From Gammaproteobacteria bacterium (GTDB lineage Bacteria; Pseudomonadota; Gammaproteobacteria; SZUA-152): a DNA stretch of 45,720 nt. Below the pieces are notes generated by a model. The model was not told where the DNA came from. It worked only from the letters and a program-made list of their open reading frames with translations, and ran no database searches. The stretch spans positions 1 to 45,720 of the forward strand of contig JAKEGK010000015.1 of assembly GCA_022627515.1 (NCBI GenBank). Reading direction: 5' to 3'. Of the stretch, positions 35,722 through 44,756 are shown in pieces. The translations under genes were made by a program, and so were the position numbers. Positions within the stretch are counted from its first letter, which is position 1. Every line of letters begins with the position of its first letter.

Positions 35722-36552
35722 TTATTGGATTAGGTCCATCAAATGCTTGGTTACAGGTCCAGGTTTGAAAGTATGTTGATCGATCTGCCGGACAGGCCAG
35801 ATACCATGGATACTGTTTGTGATAAATATTTCGTCAGCTGACAATAAATCTTCAACAAAATAATGGCCATTCACCACCATCAACTGCAACTCTTCTGCCA
35901 ATTTCAATACCAAATGACGCATTATTCCTTCGACACCGCATTGCGTTAAATCGGGTGTATATAGATTACCCTCATACACCCAAAAAAGATTGGACATCGT
36001 GCCTTCGATAACATGCTGATCCATGTCCAACATAATACCATCAACGATCGCGGGATCGTCCCATTCGCTGCTCGCCAAAATTTGTTCTAATCGATTTAGG
36101 TGTTTTATGCGTGCTAAACGCGGATTACCGGCCAGGCGCGTCTTACAGATAGTAACTCTTACGCCATCTTTCCAGTAATTTTCCGGATAGCGCGGGCTGG
36201 GATACAACGCAATGATCCGCGTGGGCTTGGCGGCTGTAGTCGGCTTGTAGCCGCGTTGACCACTGCCACGGGTGACAATGATTTTAAGTATTGCATCGCT
36301 ATTATTGCCATATTCGCTTATCAACCGTTCGGCTTCGGAGCGGAGCAACACGATGTCTGGCAATGGTATACACAGCCGTTCGCAACCTGACAGCAAGCGC
36401 GCCATGTGATGTTCCCAGTATAGAATCGCGCCTTTTTTGATTTTTAGCGTCTCGAAGAGTCCATCACCATAATGAAGTCCCCGATCAGTGACCAGCACTT
36501 CATTCCCGGCTTCACCATTGATTAAAAACAATGACTCTATTTGAGTTGGCAT
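35722..36552 (-). CDS. pabC: Aminodeoxychorismate lyase
   Basis: 276 residues of the fold-type IV PLP family. Motifs are DRGLHYGDGLFETL (25-36), the PLP Lys150 in RIKHLNRLEQ, and EGTMSNLFWVYEGNLYTPDL. It converts 4-amino-4-deoxychorismate to p-aminobenzoate and pyruvate for folate. It directly follows pabB, so the two p-aminobenzoate steps after chorismate are together. The ammonia-supplying PabA subunit is not in the window. The KHLNRLEQ block separates it from branched-chain and D-amino-acid transaminases. Confidence 0.94.
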   Translation of the reverse strand: MPTQIESLFLINGEAGNEVLVTDRGLHYGDGLFETLKIKKGAILYWEHHMARLLSGCERLCIPLPDIVLLRSEAERLISEYGNNSDAILKIIVTRGSGQRGYKPTTAAKPTRIIALYPSPRYPENYWKDGVRVTICKTRLAGNPRLARIKHLNRLEQILASSEWDDPAIVDGIMLDMDQHVIEGTMSNLFWVYEGNLYTPDLTQCGVEGIMRHLVLKLAEELQLMVVNGHYFVEDLLSADEIFITNSIHGIWPVRQIDQHTFKPGPVTKHLMDLIQ

Positions 36553-36624
36553 TCCGAATGACTATTGATAAAAACTTTTATTGTAGAGATCAAGTGACGT
36601 GACAACTTAACTATAGTACCAGCA

Positions 36625-38031
36625 CTATAACGCCATTAACAAACCTTTGGCCTTCGCCCTGGTCTCTTCCAGCTCACAATACGGATCAGAATCCGCTACG
36701 ATACCGGCTCCAGCCCTTAACGTGATTGCATTTCTGTTTTTCACCAGTGTCCGGATCAGAATATTCATATCCATACTGCCATCGTGATTTATATAACCGA
36801 GCGAACCCGTATAGGCTCCCCGCGGCCGGCCTTCCAATTCCGCGATAATTTCCATACAACGCACCTTGGGGCATCCGGTAATGGTTCCGCCGGGAAATAC
36901 CGCGCGAATGACTTCGCCTGGCATACAATCGTCACGTAATATTCCCTGCACATTGGACACAATATGATGCACATGCGCATAAGTTTCCAGCGTCATTAGT
37001 TCATTGACTTTGACGGTGCCGGTTTTGCAGACGCGGCCCAGATCGTTACGCTCAAGATCGATCAGCATGATGTGTTCGGCACGCTCCTTGGGATGGCCAA
37101 TGAGTTCCCGTAATTTTTCCGCATCAAGCAAATCGGTATCACCGCGTGGTCTTGTGCCGGCAATCGGCCGGGTTTCAATCCGCTTGCCTGATACTCTTAC
37201 CAGCCGCTCCGGAGATGAACTGATAATAGCGTGTTGTTGATAATTCGCCAATGCGAAAAACGGCGCGGGATTGGTTTGCATTAACCGGCGGTAAAGCCCG
37301 GCATTGGATATCTCCGGACGTAACTCCGCGGTCCATAAACGGGACAGGTTCACCTGGAATACATCGCCTTCCTTGATGTATTCCAAAATCCGCTTCACGC
37401 TGGAAAGGTATTTCTCGGCAGGTTCTTCCGTTATGGTTTTAATAAGAGATTCGGTTGGCTCCGTACGCGTTGAAGATCCGACCTTGCCAATCGATTCGAT
37501 GTCTTTCTTTATCAGCGCCAATTGATCTTTATAAGCATGTTCGGCAACCAGGAACCATTCGCCATTTCGGCGGTTAATAACCACGGCGGCTGGAATTCGC
37601 GTGGCAAATGCAACCGGTAAATCGCTGCCATGATCCTTGGGTAAATTCAGGGTGGGTTCGATTTGTTGCGCGAGTTCGTAACTCAGGAATACAAACCAAC
37701 CACCGCGAAATGGTATATCGCGAAGCGAATTATTGCCGCTGGCGCACTGCGCCTGCCAATGGTGATCGAACATCGTAAGAAAATCGGAATTTTCAGCAAC
37801 AGCAACTTCTTCACTACTGTCCGTGGATAACGTAAGTTGACCGTGACAATCTAGTGCGAGAGTCTGTTGGGGAAACGCAAACAAAATATCAAAATGGGTT
37901 TGCCCGGCTGTTTGCGCGACTGACTGGAGCAGATAAGGATACCGCTCCGGATTTAATTCATATAGCGCAACCAGATCCGGTTGATCACCGGTGCAGTGAA
38001 CAACAATCGGTATGGACTTAGGCTTGGACAT
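36625..38031 (-). CDS. pabB: Aminodeoxychorismate synthase component I
   Basis: 468 residues of the chorismate-binding family: EGDVFQVNLSRLW, FFALANYQQHAIISSSPERLVRV, ETRPIAGTRPRGD, LIDLERNDLGRVC and the terminal AELEGRPRGAYTGSLGYI. The PIAG motif, not PIKG, lacks the catalytic-Lys form of some PabB enzymes, which I note without drawing a conclusion. It aminates chorismate with PabA. Anthranilate synthase TrpE is the main alternative; the adjacent pabC decides for PabB. Gap of 109 nt from fabF with a small hairpin. Confidence 0.9.
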   Translation of the reverse strand: MSKPKSIPIVVHCTGDQPDLVALYELNPERYPYLLQSVAQTAGQTHFDILFAFPQQTLALDCHGQLTLSTDSSEEVAVAENSDFLTMFDHHWQAQCASGNNSLRDIPFRGGWFVFLSYELAQQIEPTLNLPKDHGSDLPVAFATRIPAAVVINRRNGEWFLVAEHAYKDQLALIKKDIESIGKVGSSTRTEPTESLIKTITEEPAEKYLSSVKRILEYIKEGDVFQVNLSRLWTAELRPEISNAGLYRRLMQTNPAPFFALANYQQHAIISSSPERLVRVSGKRIETRPIAGTRPRGDTDLLDAEKLRELIGHPKERAEHIMLIDLERNDLGRVCKTGTVKVNELMTLETYAHVHHIVSNVQGILRDDCMPGEVIRAVFPGGTITGCPKVRCMEIIAELEGRPRGAYTGSLGYINHDGSMDMNILIRTLVKNRNAITLRAGAGIVADSDPYCELEETRAKAKGLLMAL

Positions 38032-38054
38032 TAGCTGGTGTCAATCAGTGTTGA

Positions 38055-38076
38055 ATTGGTTACTCTGCGAACCAAT
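38055..38076 (-). terminator. Hairpin after fabF
   Basis: ATTGGTT (38055-38061) and AACCAAT (38070-38076) form a 7-bp stem with an 8-nt loop, 65-85 nt past the fabF stop. There is no T-run, so it may be a weak terminator or an mRNA-stabilising stem between fabF and pabB. Confidence 0.3.
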
Positions 38077-38140
38077 GCCCACAGATCATAGCATAATGCA
38101 ACCTGGTTTCTACCTTTTGAGGGTTCCGACTTTACCGTGG

Positions 38141-39379
38141 TCAGATTTTTTTAAACACCAGCGTGCCGTTGGTTCCGCCAAATCCGAATGAATTGGAAAG
38201 CACGGTGTTTATCTTCATCGGCCGGGCTTCTCCGGGAACATAATCCAGGTCGCATTCCGGATCGGGTGTAAATATGTTAATAGTGGGAGGAGCCACCTGA
38301 TCCCTGATCGACAACGCGCAAAAGATGGCTTCAATACCGCCTGCCGCACCCAGCAGATGTCCGGTCATGGACTTGGTGGAACTGATCGCCAGTTTTTTTG
38401 CATGGTTGCCAAATGCCGCTTTGGTCGCGTGGGTTTCGCCTTTATCTCCGGCCGGTGTAGATGTGCCGTGTGCGTTAATATAATCCACTTCGTGGGGATT
38501 TATTTTTGCGTTACGCATTGCCAGTTCCATGCAGCGTTTTGCGCCTTCTCCACCTTCTGACGGCGCTGTCATATGGTAGGCGTCGCCGCTCATACCAAAA
38601 CCGATAAGTTCCGCGTAAATAGTGGCGCCCCGTTTTCTGGCATGTTCATATTCTTCCAGCACTACCACACCGGCGCCATCACTCAATACAAATCCGTCGC
38701 GGTCTTTGTCCCAGGGACGGCTGGCGGTTTCAGGGCTGTCATTGCGTGTCGACAATGCGCGCGCGGAACAGAAGCCTCCCAGCGCGGTGGGTGATGTAGC
38801 CATTTCGGCGCCGCCGGCGATCATGACATCCGCATCACCATATTCAATCATGCGTCCCGCATCACCAATGCAATGAGTTGCCGTGGCGCACGCTGTGGTA
38901 ATTGCATAGTTAGGACCTTTAAATCCATGCATGATAGACACGTTGCCGGAAATCATGTTGATGATATTGGAGGGCACAAAAAACGGTGAAATTTTGCGGG
39001 GTCCGGCATTCAAATAAGCCTCATGCCCTTTTTCGATTCCCGTAATCCCTCCAATACCCGAACCAATTACAACCCCTATGCGCGCTGCGCTCTGTTCGGT
39101 TACTTCTATCCCGGAATCTTTAATGGCCTCCAGGGCTGCGGCGACGCCGTAATGAATGAAGGGATCCATTTTTTTAACGTCTTTGGCCGTAATATAATTG
39201 GCGGGATCAAAACCCTTCACTGATCCGCCTATGCGCGTTGAAAACGCACTCACATCAAAATGCGTAATAGGACCAATTCCACTTTTACCTGCCACTATAT
39301 TTACCCAGGACTCGGAAACGGTTAAACCTACCGGTGACACCATTCCCAACCCGGTAATAACGACGCGCCGCTTGGTCAA
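38141..39379 (-). CDS. fabF: Beta-ketoacyl-ACP synthase II
   Basis: 412-residue condensing enzyme with the Cys-His-His triad: Cys164 (TTACATATH), His304 ([11 protein letters not shown]) and His341 ([12 protein letters not shown]). It elongates acyl-ACP, and in the FabF type also the temperature-responsive C16:1 to C18:1 step. The start is TTG at 39377-39379, the only start that gives the family N-terminus [11 protein letters not shown]. An in-frame ATG is absent; a nearby ATG reads into a stop after two codons. The GAGG ribosome site lies within a small inverted repeat. Confidence 0.96.
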   Translation of the reverse strand: MTKRRVVITGLGMVSPVGLTVSESWVNIVAGKSGIGPITHFDVSAFSTRIGGSVKGFDPANYITAKDVKKMDPFIHYGVAAALEAIKDSGIEVTEQSAARIGVVIGSGIGGITGIEKGHEAYLNAGPRKISPFFVPSNIINMISGNVSIMHGFKGPNYAITTACATATHCIGDAGRMIEYGDADVMIAGGAEMATSPTALGGFCSARALSTRNDSPETASRPWDKDRDGFVLSDGAGVVVLEEYEHARKRGATIYAELIGFGMSGDAYHMTAPSEGGEGAKRCMELAMRNAKINPHEVDYINAHGTSTPAGDKGETHATKAAFGNHAKKLAISSTKSMTGHLLGAAGGIEAIFCALSIRDQVAPPTINIFTPDPECDLDYVPGEARPMKINTVLSNSFGFGGTNGTLVFKKI

Positions 39380-39394
39380 ATGAGATTACCTCAT
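39380..39394 (-). promoter_or_regulatory. Hairpin covering the fabF ribosome-binding site
   Basis: On the minus strand, ATGAG-GTAAT-CTCAT directly precedes the TTG start. The stem of 5 bp includes the GAG of the Shine-Dalgarno GAGG. Together with the TTG codon it may limit fabF translation relative to acpP. Prediction from base pairing only. Confidence 0.4.
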
Positions 39395-39452
39395 GAAAAA
39401 TTTTTGATTTTTGATAAAAATGCTTGACGTAAAATAACAACGCCTGATGAAT

Positions 39453-39480
39453 CAGAGCCGCGCTGTATGGCGCGGCTCTG
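39453..39480 (-). terminator. Strong intercistronic hairpin after acpP
   Basis: Perfect 11-bp stem CAGAGCCGCGC (39453-39463) and GCGCGGCTCTG (39470-39480) with a 6-nt loop, 11 nt past the acpP stop. It is followed on the minus strand by ATTCATCAGG and so lacks a T-run. It probably acts as an attenuator or 3'-end stabiliser that raises acpP mRNA over fabF. Confidence 0.6.
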
Positions 39481-39491
39481 AAAATGAAATC

Positions 39492-39737
39492 TTAGCTAGC
39501 AGACTTTAAGTGTTCGTTGATGTAATCAGTTGCTTGTTGAACGGTGGTAATTTTTTCAGCGTCTTCATCAGGTATTTCAGTTTCGAACTCTTCTTCCAGA
39601 GCCATCACCAACTCTACCGTATCCAATGAATCAGCGCCCAAGTCGTCAACAAAGGAGGATTCACTTGTAACTTCCTCTTCTTTTACGCCCAGTTGTTCGA
39701 CAACAATTTTCTTTACACGCTCTTCAACGGTGCTCAT
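39492..39737 (-). CDS. acpP: Acyl carrier protein
   Basis: 81 residues from ATG 39735-39737, giving [22 protein letters not shown] six codons earlier overlaps the GGAGG ribosome site and is not a start. The phosphopantetheine-bearing Ser37 is in [28 protein letters not shown]. Acidic, as usual. It carries growing acyl chains for all fab enzymes encoded around it, and for lipid A and phospholipid synthesis. Own promoter upstream and strong hairpin downstream suggest a high-level, partly separate transcript. Confidence 0.97.
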   Translation of the reverse strand: MSTVEERVKKIVVEQLGVKEEEVTSESSFVDDLGADSLDTVELVMALEEEFETEIPDEDAEKITTVQQATDYINEHLKSAS

Positions 39738-39793
39738 TTCGGATTGATCCTCCAAATTATTAATTTTCTAAGCCTAAACTGGCTGCGGTCGGT

Positions 39794-39822
39794 ATTCTAG
39801 TGAAAACAGCGCCATGACACAA
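39794..39822 (-). promoter_or_regulatory. Candidate acpP promoter
   Basis: On the minus strand, TTGTGT (39822-39817), a 17-bp spacer, then TAGAAT (39799-39794). Predicted start near 39787 and a leader of about 50 nt carrying GGAGG. Fits the 164-nt fabG-acpP gap. Confidence 0.55.
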
Positions 39823-39901
39823 GTTATAAAGAACTATAATTTTCAAGCATATCCTGATGTAATTTATAAAAATAACCGGATATTTGGGAATTAAATATTC
39901 A

Positions 39902-40645
39902 TTACGCCATGTACATTCCACCATTCACATGCAGGGTTTCCCCGGTGATATAAGCAGCGTCTGGTGATGCTAAAAAAGCCACCGCTGCGGCGATTTCTTC
40001 AGGCTGTCCCAGACGATTCAGCGGAATGGACTTCTGCAATGCGTCGCGCTGCGCTTCAGGCAGCGCTTTGGTCATGTCGGTGTCAATAAATCCGGGAGCG
40101 ACCGAATTGACCGTAATGTTTCTGGCTCCCACTTCACGAGCAAGGGATTTGGTAAAACCCAATAAACCGGCTTTCGCCGCGGCGTAATTGGTTTGTCCGG
40201 CGTTGCCCGCCGCGCCCACCACTGAACTGATATTGATAATGCGGCCTTTGCGGACCTTGGTCATGGCGCGCAAACAAGCTTTGGACAAACGATACACCGA
40301 TGTCAGGTTCGTCTGGATGATCTCATCCCACTCGTCGTCCTTCATCCGCATTAACAGGTTATCGCGGGTAATGCCGGCGTTATTCACAAGAATGGAAGGC
40401 GCGCCAAATTCAGCATTAATGGTTTCCAGTGCAGTGTCTATAGAAGATTGATCAGTGACATTCAGCACCAAACCCATTCCCTTGACACCGCTTTCCTGCA
40501 GCCTCTGCGTGATATCTTCCGCGCCGGAAGCAGAAGTTGCCGTCCCGATGACCGTTGCGCCTTCTTTGCCCAGGCGTAAAGCAATAGCTTGGCCGATTCC
40601 CCGGCTGGCGCCGGTTACCAAAGCAATTTCGTTTTCCAGGCTCAT
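39902..40645 (-). CDS. fabG: 3-oxoacyl-ACP reductase
   Basis: 247 residues from ATG 40643-40645 with AAGGGAGGAG just upstream; the frame runs 33 codons further upstream but that part is not family-like. Short-chain dehydrogenase with the NADPH loop TGASRGIGQAIA (11-22), NNAG, and catalytic Ser near 140, Tyr154 and Lys158 (NYAAAKAG). It reduces beta-ketoacyl-ACP. fabD lies 49 nt upstream. Confidence 0.96.
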   Translation of the reverse strand: MSLENEIALVTGASRGIGQAIALRLGKEGATVIGTATSASGAEDITQRLQESGVKGMGLVLNVTDQSSIDTALETINAEFGAPSILVNNAGITRDNLLMRMKDDEWDEIIQTNLTSVYRLSKACLRAMTKVRKGRIINISSVVGAAGNAGQTNYAAAKAGLLGFTKSLAREVGARNITVNSVAPGFIDTDMTKALPEAQRDALQKSIPLNRLGQPEEIAAAVAFLASPDAAYITGETLHVNGGMYMA

Positions 40646-40694
40646 GACTCCTCCCTTATTGTCAATATAAAACGTTGCCGCAATTAAAGCCGCG

Positions 40695-41618
40695 CTACAC
40701 CAATGCTTCTTCAATGGTTTCCGGACTGAATATGGGCAACGCAATCATGGATTTTTCAATACGTTTGTTAAGCCCAACCAGCACTTTGCCCGGACCACAT
40801 TCAATCACCCGGTCAATACCTTGGCCATGCATTTTTTGAATTGTCTCCACCCAGCGCACCGGATTGCATAACTGACGCTTGAGCGCATCGCGAATTTTAT
40901 CCGGCGCGGTTTCACTCGTTACGTCAACGTTATTAAGCACCGGGATAACCGGCGGATGTATTTCAATTGACTGCAGTAGTTTCATCAAGAGTTCCGCCGC
41001 GGATTCCATTAATGGGCAGTGTGACGGCGCGCTCACGGCAAGCTTCACCGCCCGTTTGGCTCCCGCTTCCTTACATAATGCTATTGCGCGGTCCACTGCG
41101 GCTGCATTGCCTGCAATTACGACTTGACCCGGCGAATTAAAATTTACCGCGTTGACCACTTCACCTTGCGCGGCGTCATTGCACGCGGCTTTCACCTGTT
41201 CATCGGATAAACCCAGTATGGCCGCCATGGCGCCTTCAGCGGCTGGAACCGCCTCCTGCATATACTCACCACGTTTGGCCACCAGCATCACGGCATCTTC
41301 AAACCGGACAGATCCGGAACAAACCAGCGCCGAATATTCCCCGAGACTGTGGCCCGCCATGATAACGGGTTTGGGGCCTTGTTTTTCATTCCATACACGC
41401 CAGATTGCCACGCTAGCGCATAACAAGGCGGGCTGGGTATTTTGCGTTTCGTTTAATTTCTCTTCGGGCCCGTTTTGCACTAATTGCCAGAGATCAAAAC
41501 CCAGCACGTCGGATGCGGTTGCGAAAGTGCGTTGCACAACGGGGTGCGCTTGCGCCAATGGCGCCAGCATACCGAGTGATTGCGAACCTTGACCTGGAAA
41601 AATAAATCCTAACGGCAT
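40695..41618 (-). CDS. fabD: Malonyl-CoA:ACP transacylase
   Basis: 307 residues. FPGQGSQ at 7-13, nucleophile Ser91 in GHSLGEYSAL, Arg near 116 (AKRGEYMQ), and His200 in VSAPSHCPLM. It loads malonate onto AcpP. ATG at 41616-41618 with GAGG. A 20-bp AT-rich palindrome lies immediately upstream of the ribosome site, in an unusually long 169-nt gap after fabH. Confidence 0.96.
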   Translation of the reverse strand: MPLGFIFPGQGSQSLGMLAPLAQAHPVVQRTFATASDVLGFDLWQLVQNGPEEKLNETQNTQPALLCASVAIWRVWNEKQGPKPVIMAGHSLGEYSALVCSGSVRFEDAVMLVAKRGEYMQEAVPAAEGAMAAILGLSDEQVKAACNDAAQGEVVNAVNFNSPGQVVIAGNAAAVDRAIALCKEAGAKRAVKLAVSAPSHCPLMESAAELLMKLLQSIEIHPPVIPVLNNVDVTSETAPDKIRDALKRQLCNPVRWVETIQKMHGQGIDRVIECGPGKVLVGLNKRIEKSMIALPIFSPETIEEALV

Positions 41619-41632
41619 GACTAATCCTCAGA

Positions 41633-41652
41633 ATAACAATATTTATTGTTAT
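41633..41652. promoter_or_regulatory. AT-rich palindrome upstream of fabD
   Basis: ATAACAATA-TT-TATTGTTAT, two perfect 9-bp arms around a TT centre, ending 14 bp before the fabD ATG and adjoining its GAGG site. It could be an operator for a dimeric regulator or an mRNA stem controlling fabD translation. No close match to a regulator motif comes to mind. Confidence 0.55.
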
Positions 41653-41787
41653 ATTTAATTAGAGTTGAAACTAATTATTGTCTTATTGTCGTAAAAGTTG
41701 TCGTAATGGAAATTGCTATAACGGTAAATACAGCAATGGCAGATAAAAATAAATCAGCTGTTCAGCGATCACGGAAAACAACCGGCA

Positions 41788-42756
41788 CTAATATTTAATC
41801 AGTGTCGATCCCCAGGTAAAACCACCGCCAAATGCTTCACAGAGTAATATATCGCCGCGTTTGATCCGGCCATCCCTCACCGCCACATCAAGCGCCAGGG
41901 GAACCGACGCGGCTGACGTGTTGCCATGCTCCTCTACGGTAACCACCACCTGGTCCATGGACATTTTCAGTTTCTTGGCCGTTGCCGCAATGATACGTAT
42001 ATTCGCCTGATGCGGCACCAGCCAGTTGATATCGGACTTTTGCAGACTGTTGGCAGCCAGTGTTTCATCGACAATTCTCCCCAGGGTTTTCACCGCAATT
42101 TTAAAAACCTCATTGCCTTGCATACTGATGTAGGCGCTACCCTCTTTGACACGGTCATAGCCGTTGGATATGCCATAGGGAACAGTGAGCAATTGTTCAT
42201 AGCTGCCATCGGCATGTAAATGGGATGACATGATGCCAGGTTCGTTACTGGCCTGCAGAATGACCGCGCCCGCGCCATCACCGAACAACACACAGGTGCT
42301 GCGATCCTTCCAGTCCACGATACGTGACATGGTTTCAGAGCCCACCACCAACGCAGTTTTGGAAATACCTCCCCGGATAAACTGGTCAGCTACCGCCATG
42401 GCGTATACAAATCCCGTGCAGACGGCCTGAATATCAAATGCCGGACAACCGTGTATGTCCAAACGCGCCTGCAATAAACAGGCGGTGCTGGGAAAAACCT
42501 GGTCAGGCGTGGTCGTTGCGACAATGATCAGATCAATATCTCCGGTTTCAATACCCGCCGCTTCGATTGCAAGACGCGCGGATTTTTCCGCGAGGTCGCA
42601 GGTGGTTTCATTATCCCCGGCGATATGACGTTTCTTGATTCCTGTTCTCTCGGTTATCCACGCATCCGAGGTATCAACCATTTTTTCCAGATCGTGGTTG
42701 GTCAATACTTTTTCCGGCAAATACCCGCCGGTGCCGGCAATCCTCGAATAAATCAA
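41788..42756 (-). CDS. fabH: Beta-ketoacyl-ACP synthase III
   Basis: 322 residues starting at TTG 42754-42756 ([14 protein letters not shown]), preceded by GAGAGG and overlapping the plsX stop as TTGA. The frame extends 32 codons further into plsX, but that part is unlike the family and lies inside plsX. Triad: Cys113 ([10 protein letters not shown]), His249 (VPHQANIRI) and Asn279 (EHGNTSAAS). It starts fatty-acid synthesis by condensing acetyl-CoA with malonyl-ACP. Confidence 0.95.
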   Translation of the reverse strand: MIYSRIAGTGGYLPEKVLTNHDLEKMVDTSDAWITERTGIKKRHIAGDNETTCDLAEKSARLAIEAAGIETGDIDLIIVATTTPDQVFPSTACLLQARLDIHGCPAFDIQAVCTGFVYAMAVADQFIRGGISKTALVVGSETMSRIVDWKDRSTCVLFGDGAGAVILQASNEPGIMSSHLHADGSYEQLLTVPYGISNGYDRVKEGSAYISMQGNEVFKIAVKTLGRIVDETLAANSLQKSDINWLVPHQANIRIIAATAKKLKMSMDQVVVTVEEHGNTSAASVPLALDVAVRDGRIKRGDILLCEAFGGGFTWGSTLIKY

Positions 42757-43781
42757 ACGGCTTGCCTCTCTGCCAGATAGCTTTCCAGCTGTTGACGAAT
42801 TTTTTGTGGCACGTTTTTCTGTACCTCGAGCCTGGCTTCCCGTATTGCGCACGTCAGGCCAAGCTGATCCGCGCCGCCATGACTTTTTATCACAATACCC
42901 TGCAAACCTAGCAGGCTGGCGCCGTTATAGCGCCGGGGATCAATTTTTCTGCGGAACGACTTAAGCACCGGCAACGCCACAATACCCGCCAGTTTGGTAA
43001 ATATGTTGCGCTTGAATTCCTGCGTCATGTAATGCCGGATCAATTGCGCGACACCTTCAGTGGTCTTAAGCGCCACGTTACCGACAAAACCATCGCACAC
43101 GATGACATCCGCCGTCCCCTTATAAATATCGTCGCCTTCAACAAAACCGATATAATTCAGGCCGCTGTTTTCCAGTAACCGCGCCGCTTCCTTTACACGC
43201 TCGTTACCCTTTATCTCTTCCTCTCCGATATTCAGAAGTCCGACTGTTGGGGAAGGTATGTTTTCCACCGCATTGACCAACACCGAACCCATCACGGCGA
43301 ATTCCAGCAGATTTTCGGCGCTGGTATCGACATTCGCGCCCATATCCAGCACGTGAGTATGCCCCTTGATAGTTGGCAGAGTCACCACAATCGCCGGCCT
43401 GTCCACACCGCTTATCATTTTCAGGACAAACCTTCCCGTCGCCATCAGTGCGCCTGTGTTCCCGGCGCTGACACAGGCGTGGGCCGTGCCGTCCTTCACC
43501 AGATTTATGGCAACGCGCATGGAGGAATCTTTTTTATTGCGCAACGCAAATGACGGCAGGTCATGCATCTCGACTTTTTGTGAAGCATGCTGAATAACGA
43601 TGCGGTCGCCGGCTGTGGCATTGGCGTTAACTAATTCCTGGGCAATGATGTCCTGATCGCCAACTAAAATAATGTTTATTTCGGGATCTTCTTTTAACGC
43701 CGCTAATGCCGCAGGCACGGTAACATGCGGACCGTGATCACCACCCATGGCATCAAGCGCAATTATGATTGGTTTTTCCAT
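42753..43781 (-). CDS. plsX: Phosphate acyltransferase PlsX
   Basis: 342 residues from ATG 43779-43781 ([18 protein letters not shown]); a GTG five codons upstream (43796) is possible. Family motifs are [31 protein letters not shown], and [31 protein letters not shown]. It makes acyl-phosphate from acyl-ACP for phospholipid synthesis. Neither start has a clear ribosome site. It follows rpmF after a terminator-like stem, so it may have its own promoter or rely on read-through. Confidence 0.94.
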   Translation of the reverse strand: MEKPIIIALDAMGGDHGPHVTVPAALAALKEDPEINIILVGDQDIIAQELVNANATAGDRIVIQHASQKVEMHDLPSFALRNKKDSSMRVAINLVKDGTAHACVSAGNTGALMATGRFVLKMISGVDRPAIVVTLPTIKGHTHVLDMGANVDTSAENLLEFAVMGSVLVNAVENIPSPTVGLLNIGEEEIKGNERVKEAARLLENSGLNYIGFVEGDDIYKGTADVIVCDGFVGNVALKTTEGVAQLIRHYMTQEFKRNIFTKLAGIVALPVLKSFRRKIDPRRYNGASLLGLQGIVIKSHGGADQLGLTCAIREARLEVQKNVPQKIRQQLESYLAERQAV

Positions 43782-43875
43782 AATAAATGGGGGCACACTT
43801 AATCAGCGTTGCAGGCAACAACGTTCTTCGGAATAAATAGTACTGGATACAAAGATTCGAAAACCGGTTAATAGT

Positions 43876-43902
43876 AAAAACGCCGGGATATCAGACCCGG
43901 CG
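43876..43902 (-). terminator. Rho-independent terminator after rpmF
   Basis: On the minus strand, CGCCGGG (43902-43896) pairs with CCCGGCG (43887-43881) around an 8-nt loop and is followed by a run of five T (43880-43876). It lies 30-56 nt past the rpmF stop and separates yceD-rpmF from plsX-fab, at least partly. Confidence 0.75.
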
Positions 43903-43931
43903 CGCAGGATTTTATAGAAATCAACTTCTGG

Positions 43932-44114
43932 TTATTCTTCATCTTTACTGGCAATAACCTTACGGCCACGATAATACCCATCCGGGCTGATATGATGACG
44001 GAGGTGTGTTTCACCCGTGGTTGGTTCAACGGATAATGCCGGCGCCCTTAATCCATCATGCGAACGGCGCATTCCACGGCATGAAGGTGACTTTCTGTTT
44101 TGCTGTACTGCCAT
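43932..44114 (-). CDS. rpmF: Ribosomal protein L32
   Basis: 60 residues from ATG 44112-44114 with AGGA seven bases upstream: [20 protein letters not shown], then the [27 protein letters not shown] core typical of L32. It lacks the four-Cys zinc form and is therefore the Cys-poor type, apart from one Cys at position 12. A longer frame starting at 44141 is excluded by a TATAAT box at 44149-44144. Downstream of yceD as in most bacteria. Confidence 0.97.
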   Translation of the reverse strand: MAVQQNRKSPSCRGMRRSHDGLRAPALSVEPTTGETHLRHHISPDGYYRGRKVIASKDEE

Positions 44115-44143
44115 AATTATTTCCTCGCTTTTAACTAACACTA

Positions 44144-44149
44144 ATTATA
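44144..44149 (-). promoter_or_regulatory. Candidate internal rpmF promoter (-10)
   Basis: Perfect TATAAT on the minus strand at 44149-44144, about 30 nt upstream of the rpmF ATG, with no good -35 at 16-18 bp. Initiation near 44137 would leave a normal leader with AGGA. Confidence 0.35.
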
Positions 44150-44213
44150 CTAGATATCGAACTTTAACCTTATGAACCACCGATTTCAGAATCCGCCTGA
44201 CCAGAGACGTCAG

Positions 44214-44747
44214 TCATTTCTTTTTGCGCAATGTTTCGAGTATTGCAAACGGGTTTTGCCGTTGCGTTGCACCCGCCGGCTCCACATCAGCGGAAACTGG
44301 CGTGCTGCTGCGGTACTGATCCTTCACTGAGCATTGATCCGGTTCATGCAGCGGAACCGCTGGCAATGCCAGTATAATTTCATCTTCCACTAAATCTGAT
44401 AGTGACGCTTCTTCGTCTACGATGAAGGGCTCGTAGTGTGAAGGCAAATTCTGCGCCTGGTTTTCCATTTTGACGAAAGCCAGCGATACTTTGGTGTTAA
44501 TGCTGACCTGCATCGTTTCCATACAGCGCTGACATTGCATAACGACACATGTATGCACTTCACCGGTTGCATAGGCCTGCCCGGTTTCATCAACGCCAAA
44601 AACCAGGTTGATGTACACTTCGCCAGTATCACCCGCCAACATCGGCGCCAGGCGCTTCATTCGCTTGACAGGCAATGCGCCCGTCAGAATGCGTTGGGTT
44701 TCCGCCAGGCGATAAGGCTCTATAAAATCAGGCAGCCGCTGCGACAT
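44214..44747 (-). CDS. yceD: YceD/DUF177 23S rRNA accumulation protein
   Basis: 177 residues. The family core is present: a Cys pair in CVVMQCQRCMETM, the acidic EDEIILALPAVPLHEPDQC block, and the terminal NPFAILETLRKKK. The family is linked to 23S rRNA accumulation and is nearly always upstream of rpmF. ATG at 44745-44747. There is no Shine-Dalgarno, and the predicted promoter would start transcription only about 3 nt upstream, so the mRNA may be leaderless. Confidence 0.92.
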   Translation of the reverse strand: MSQRLPDFIEPYRLAETQRILTGALPVKRMKRLAPMLAGDTGEVYINLVFGVDETGQAYATGEVHTCVVMQCQRCMETMQVSINTKVSLAFVKMENQAQNLPSHYEPFIVDEEASLSDLVEDEIILALPAVPLHEPDQCSVKDQYRSSTPVSADVEPAGATQRQNPFAILETLRKKK

Positions 44748-44756
44748 AAACGCGCA

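Noticed and set aside
40646-40744. 33-codon N-terminal extension of fabG
   Set aside because: A strong AAGGGAGGAG site precedes the internal ATG that matches the family start; the upstream part overlaps the end of fabD.
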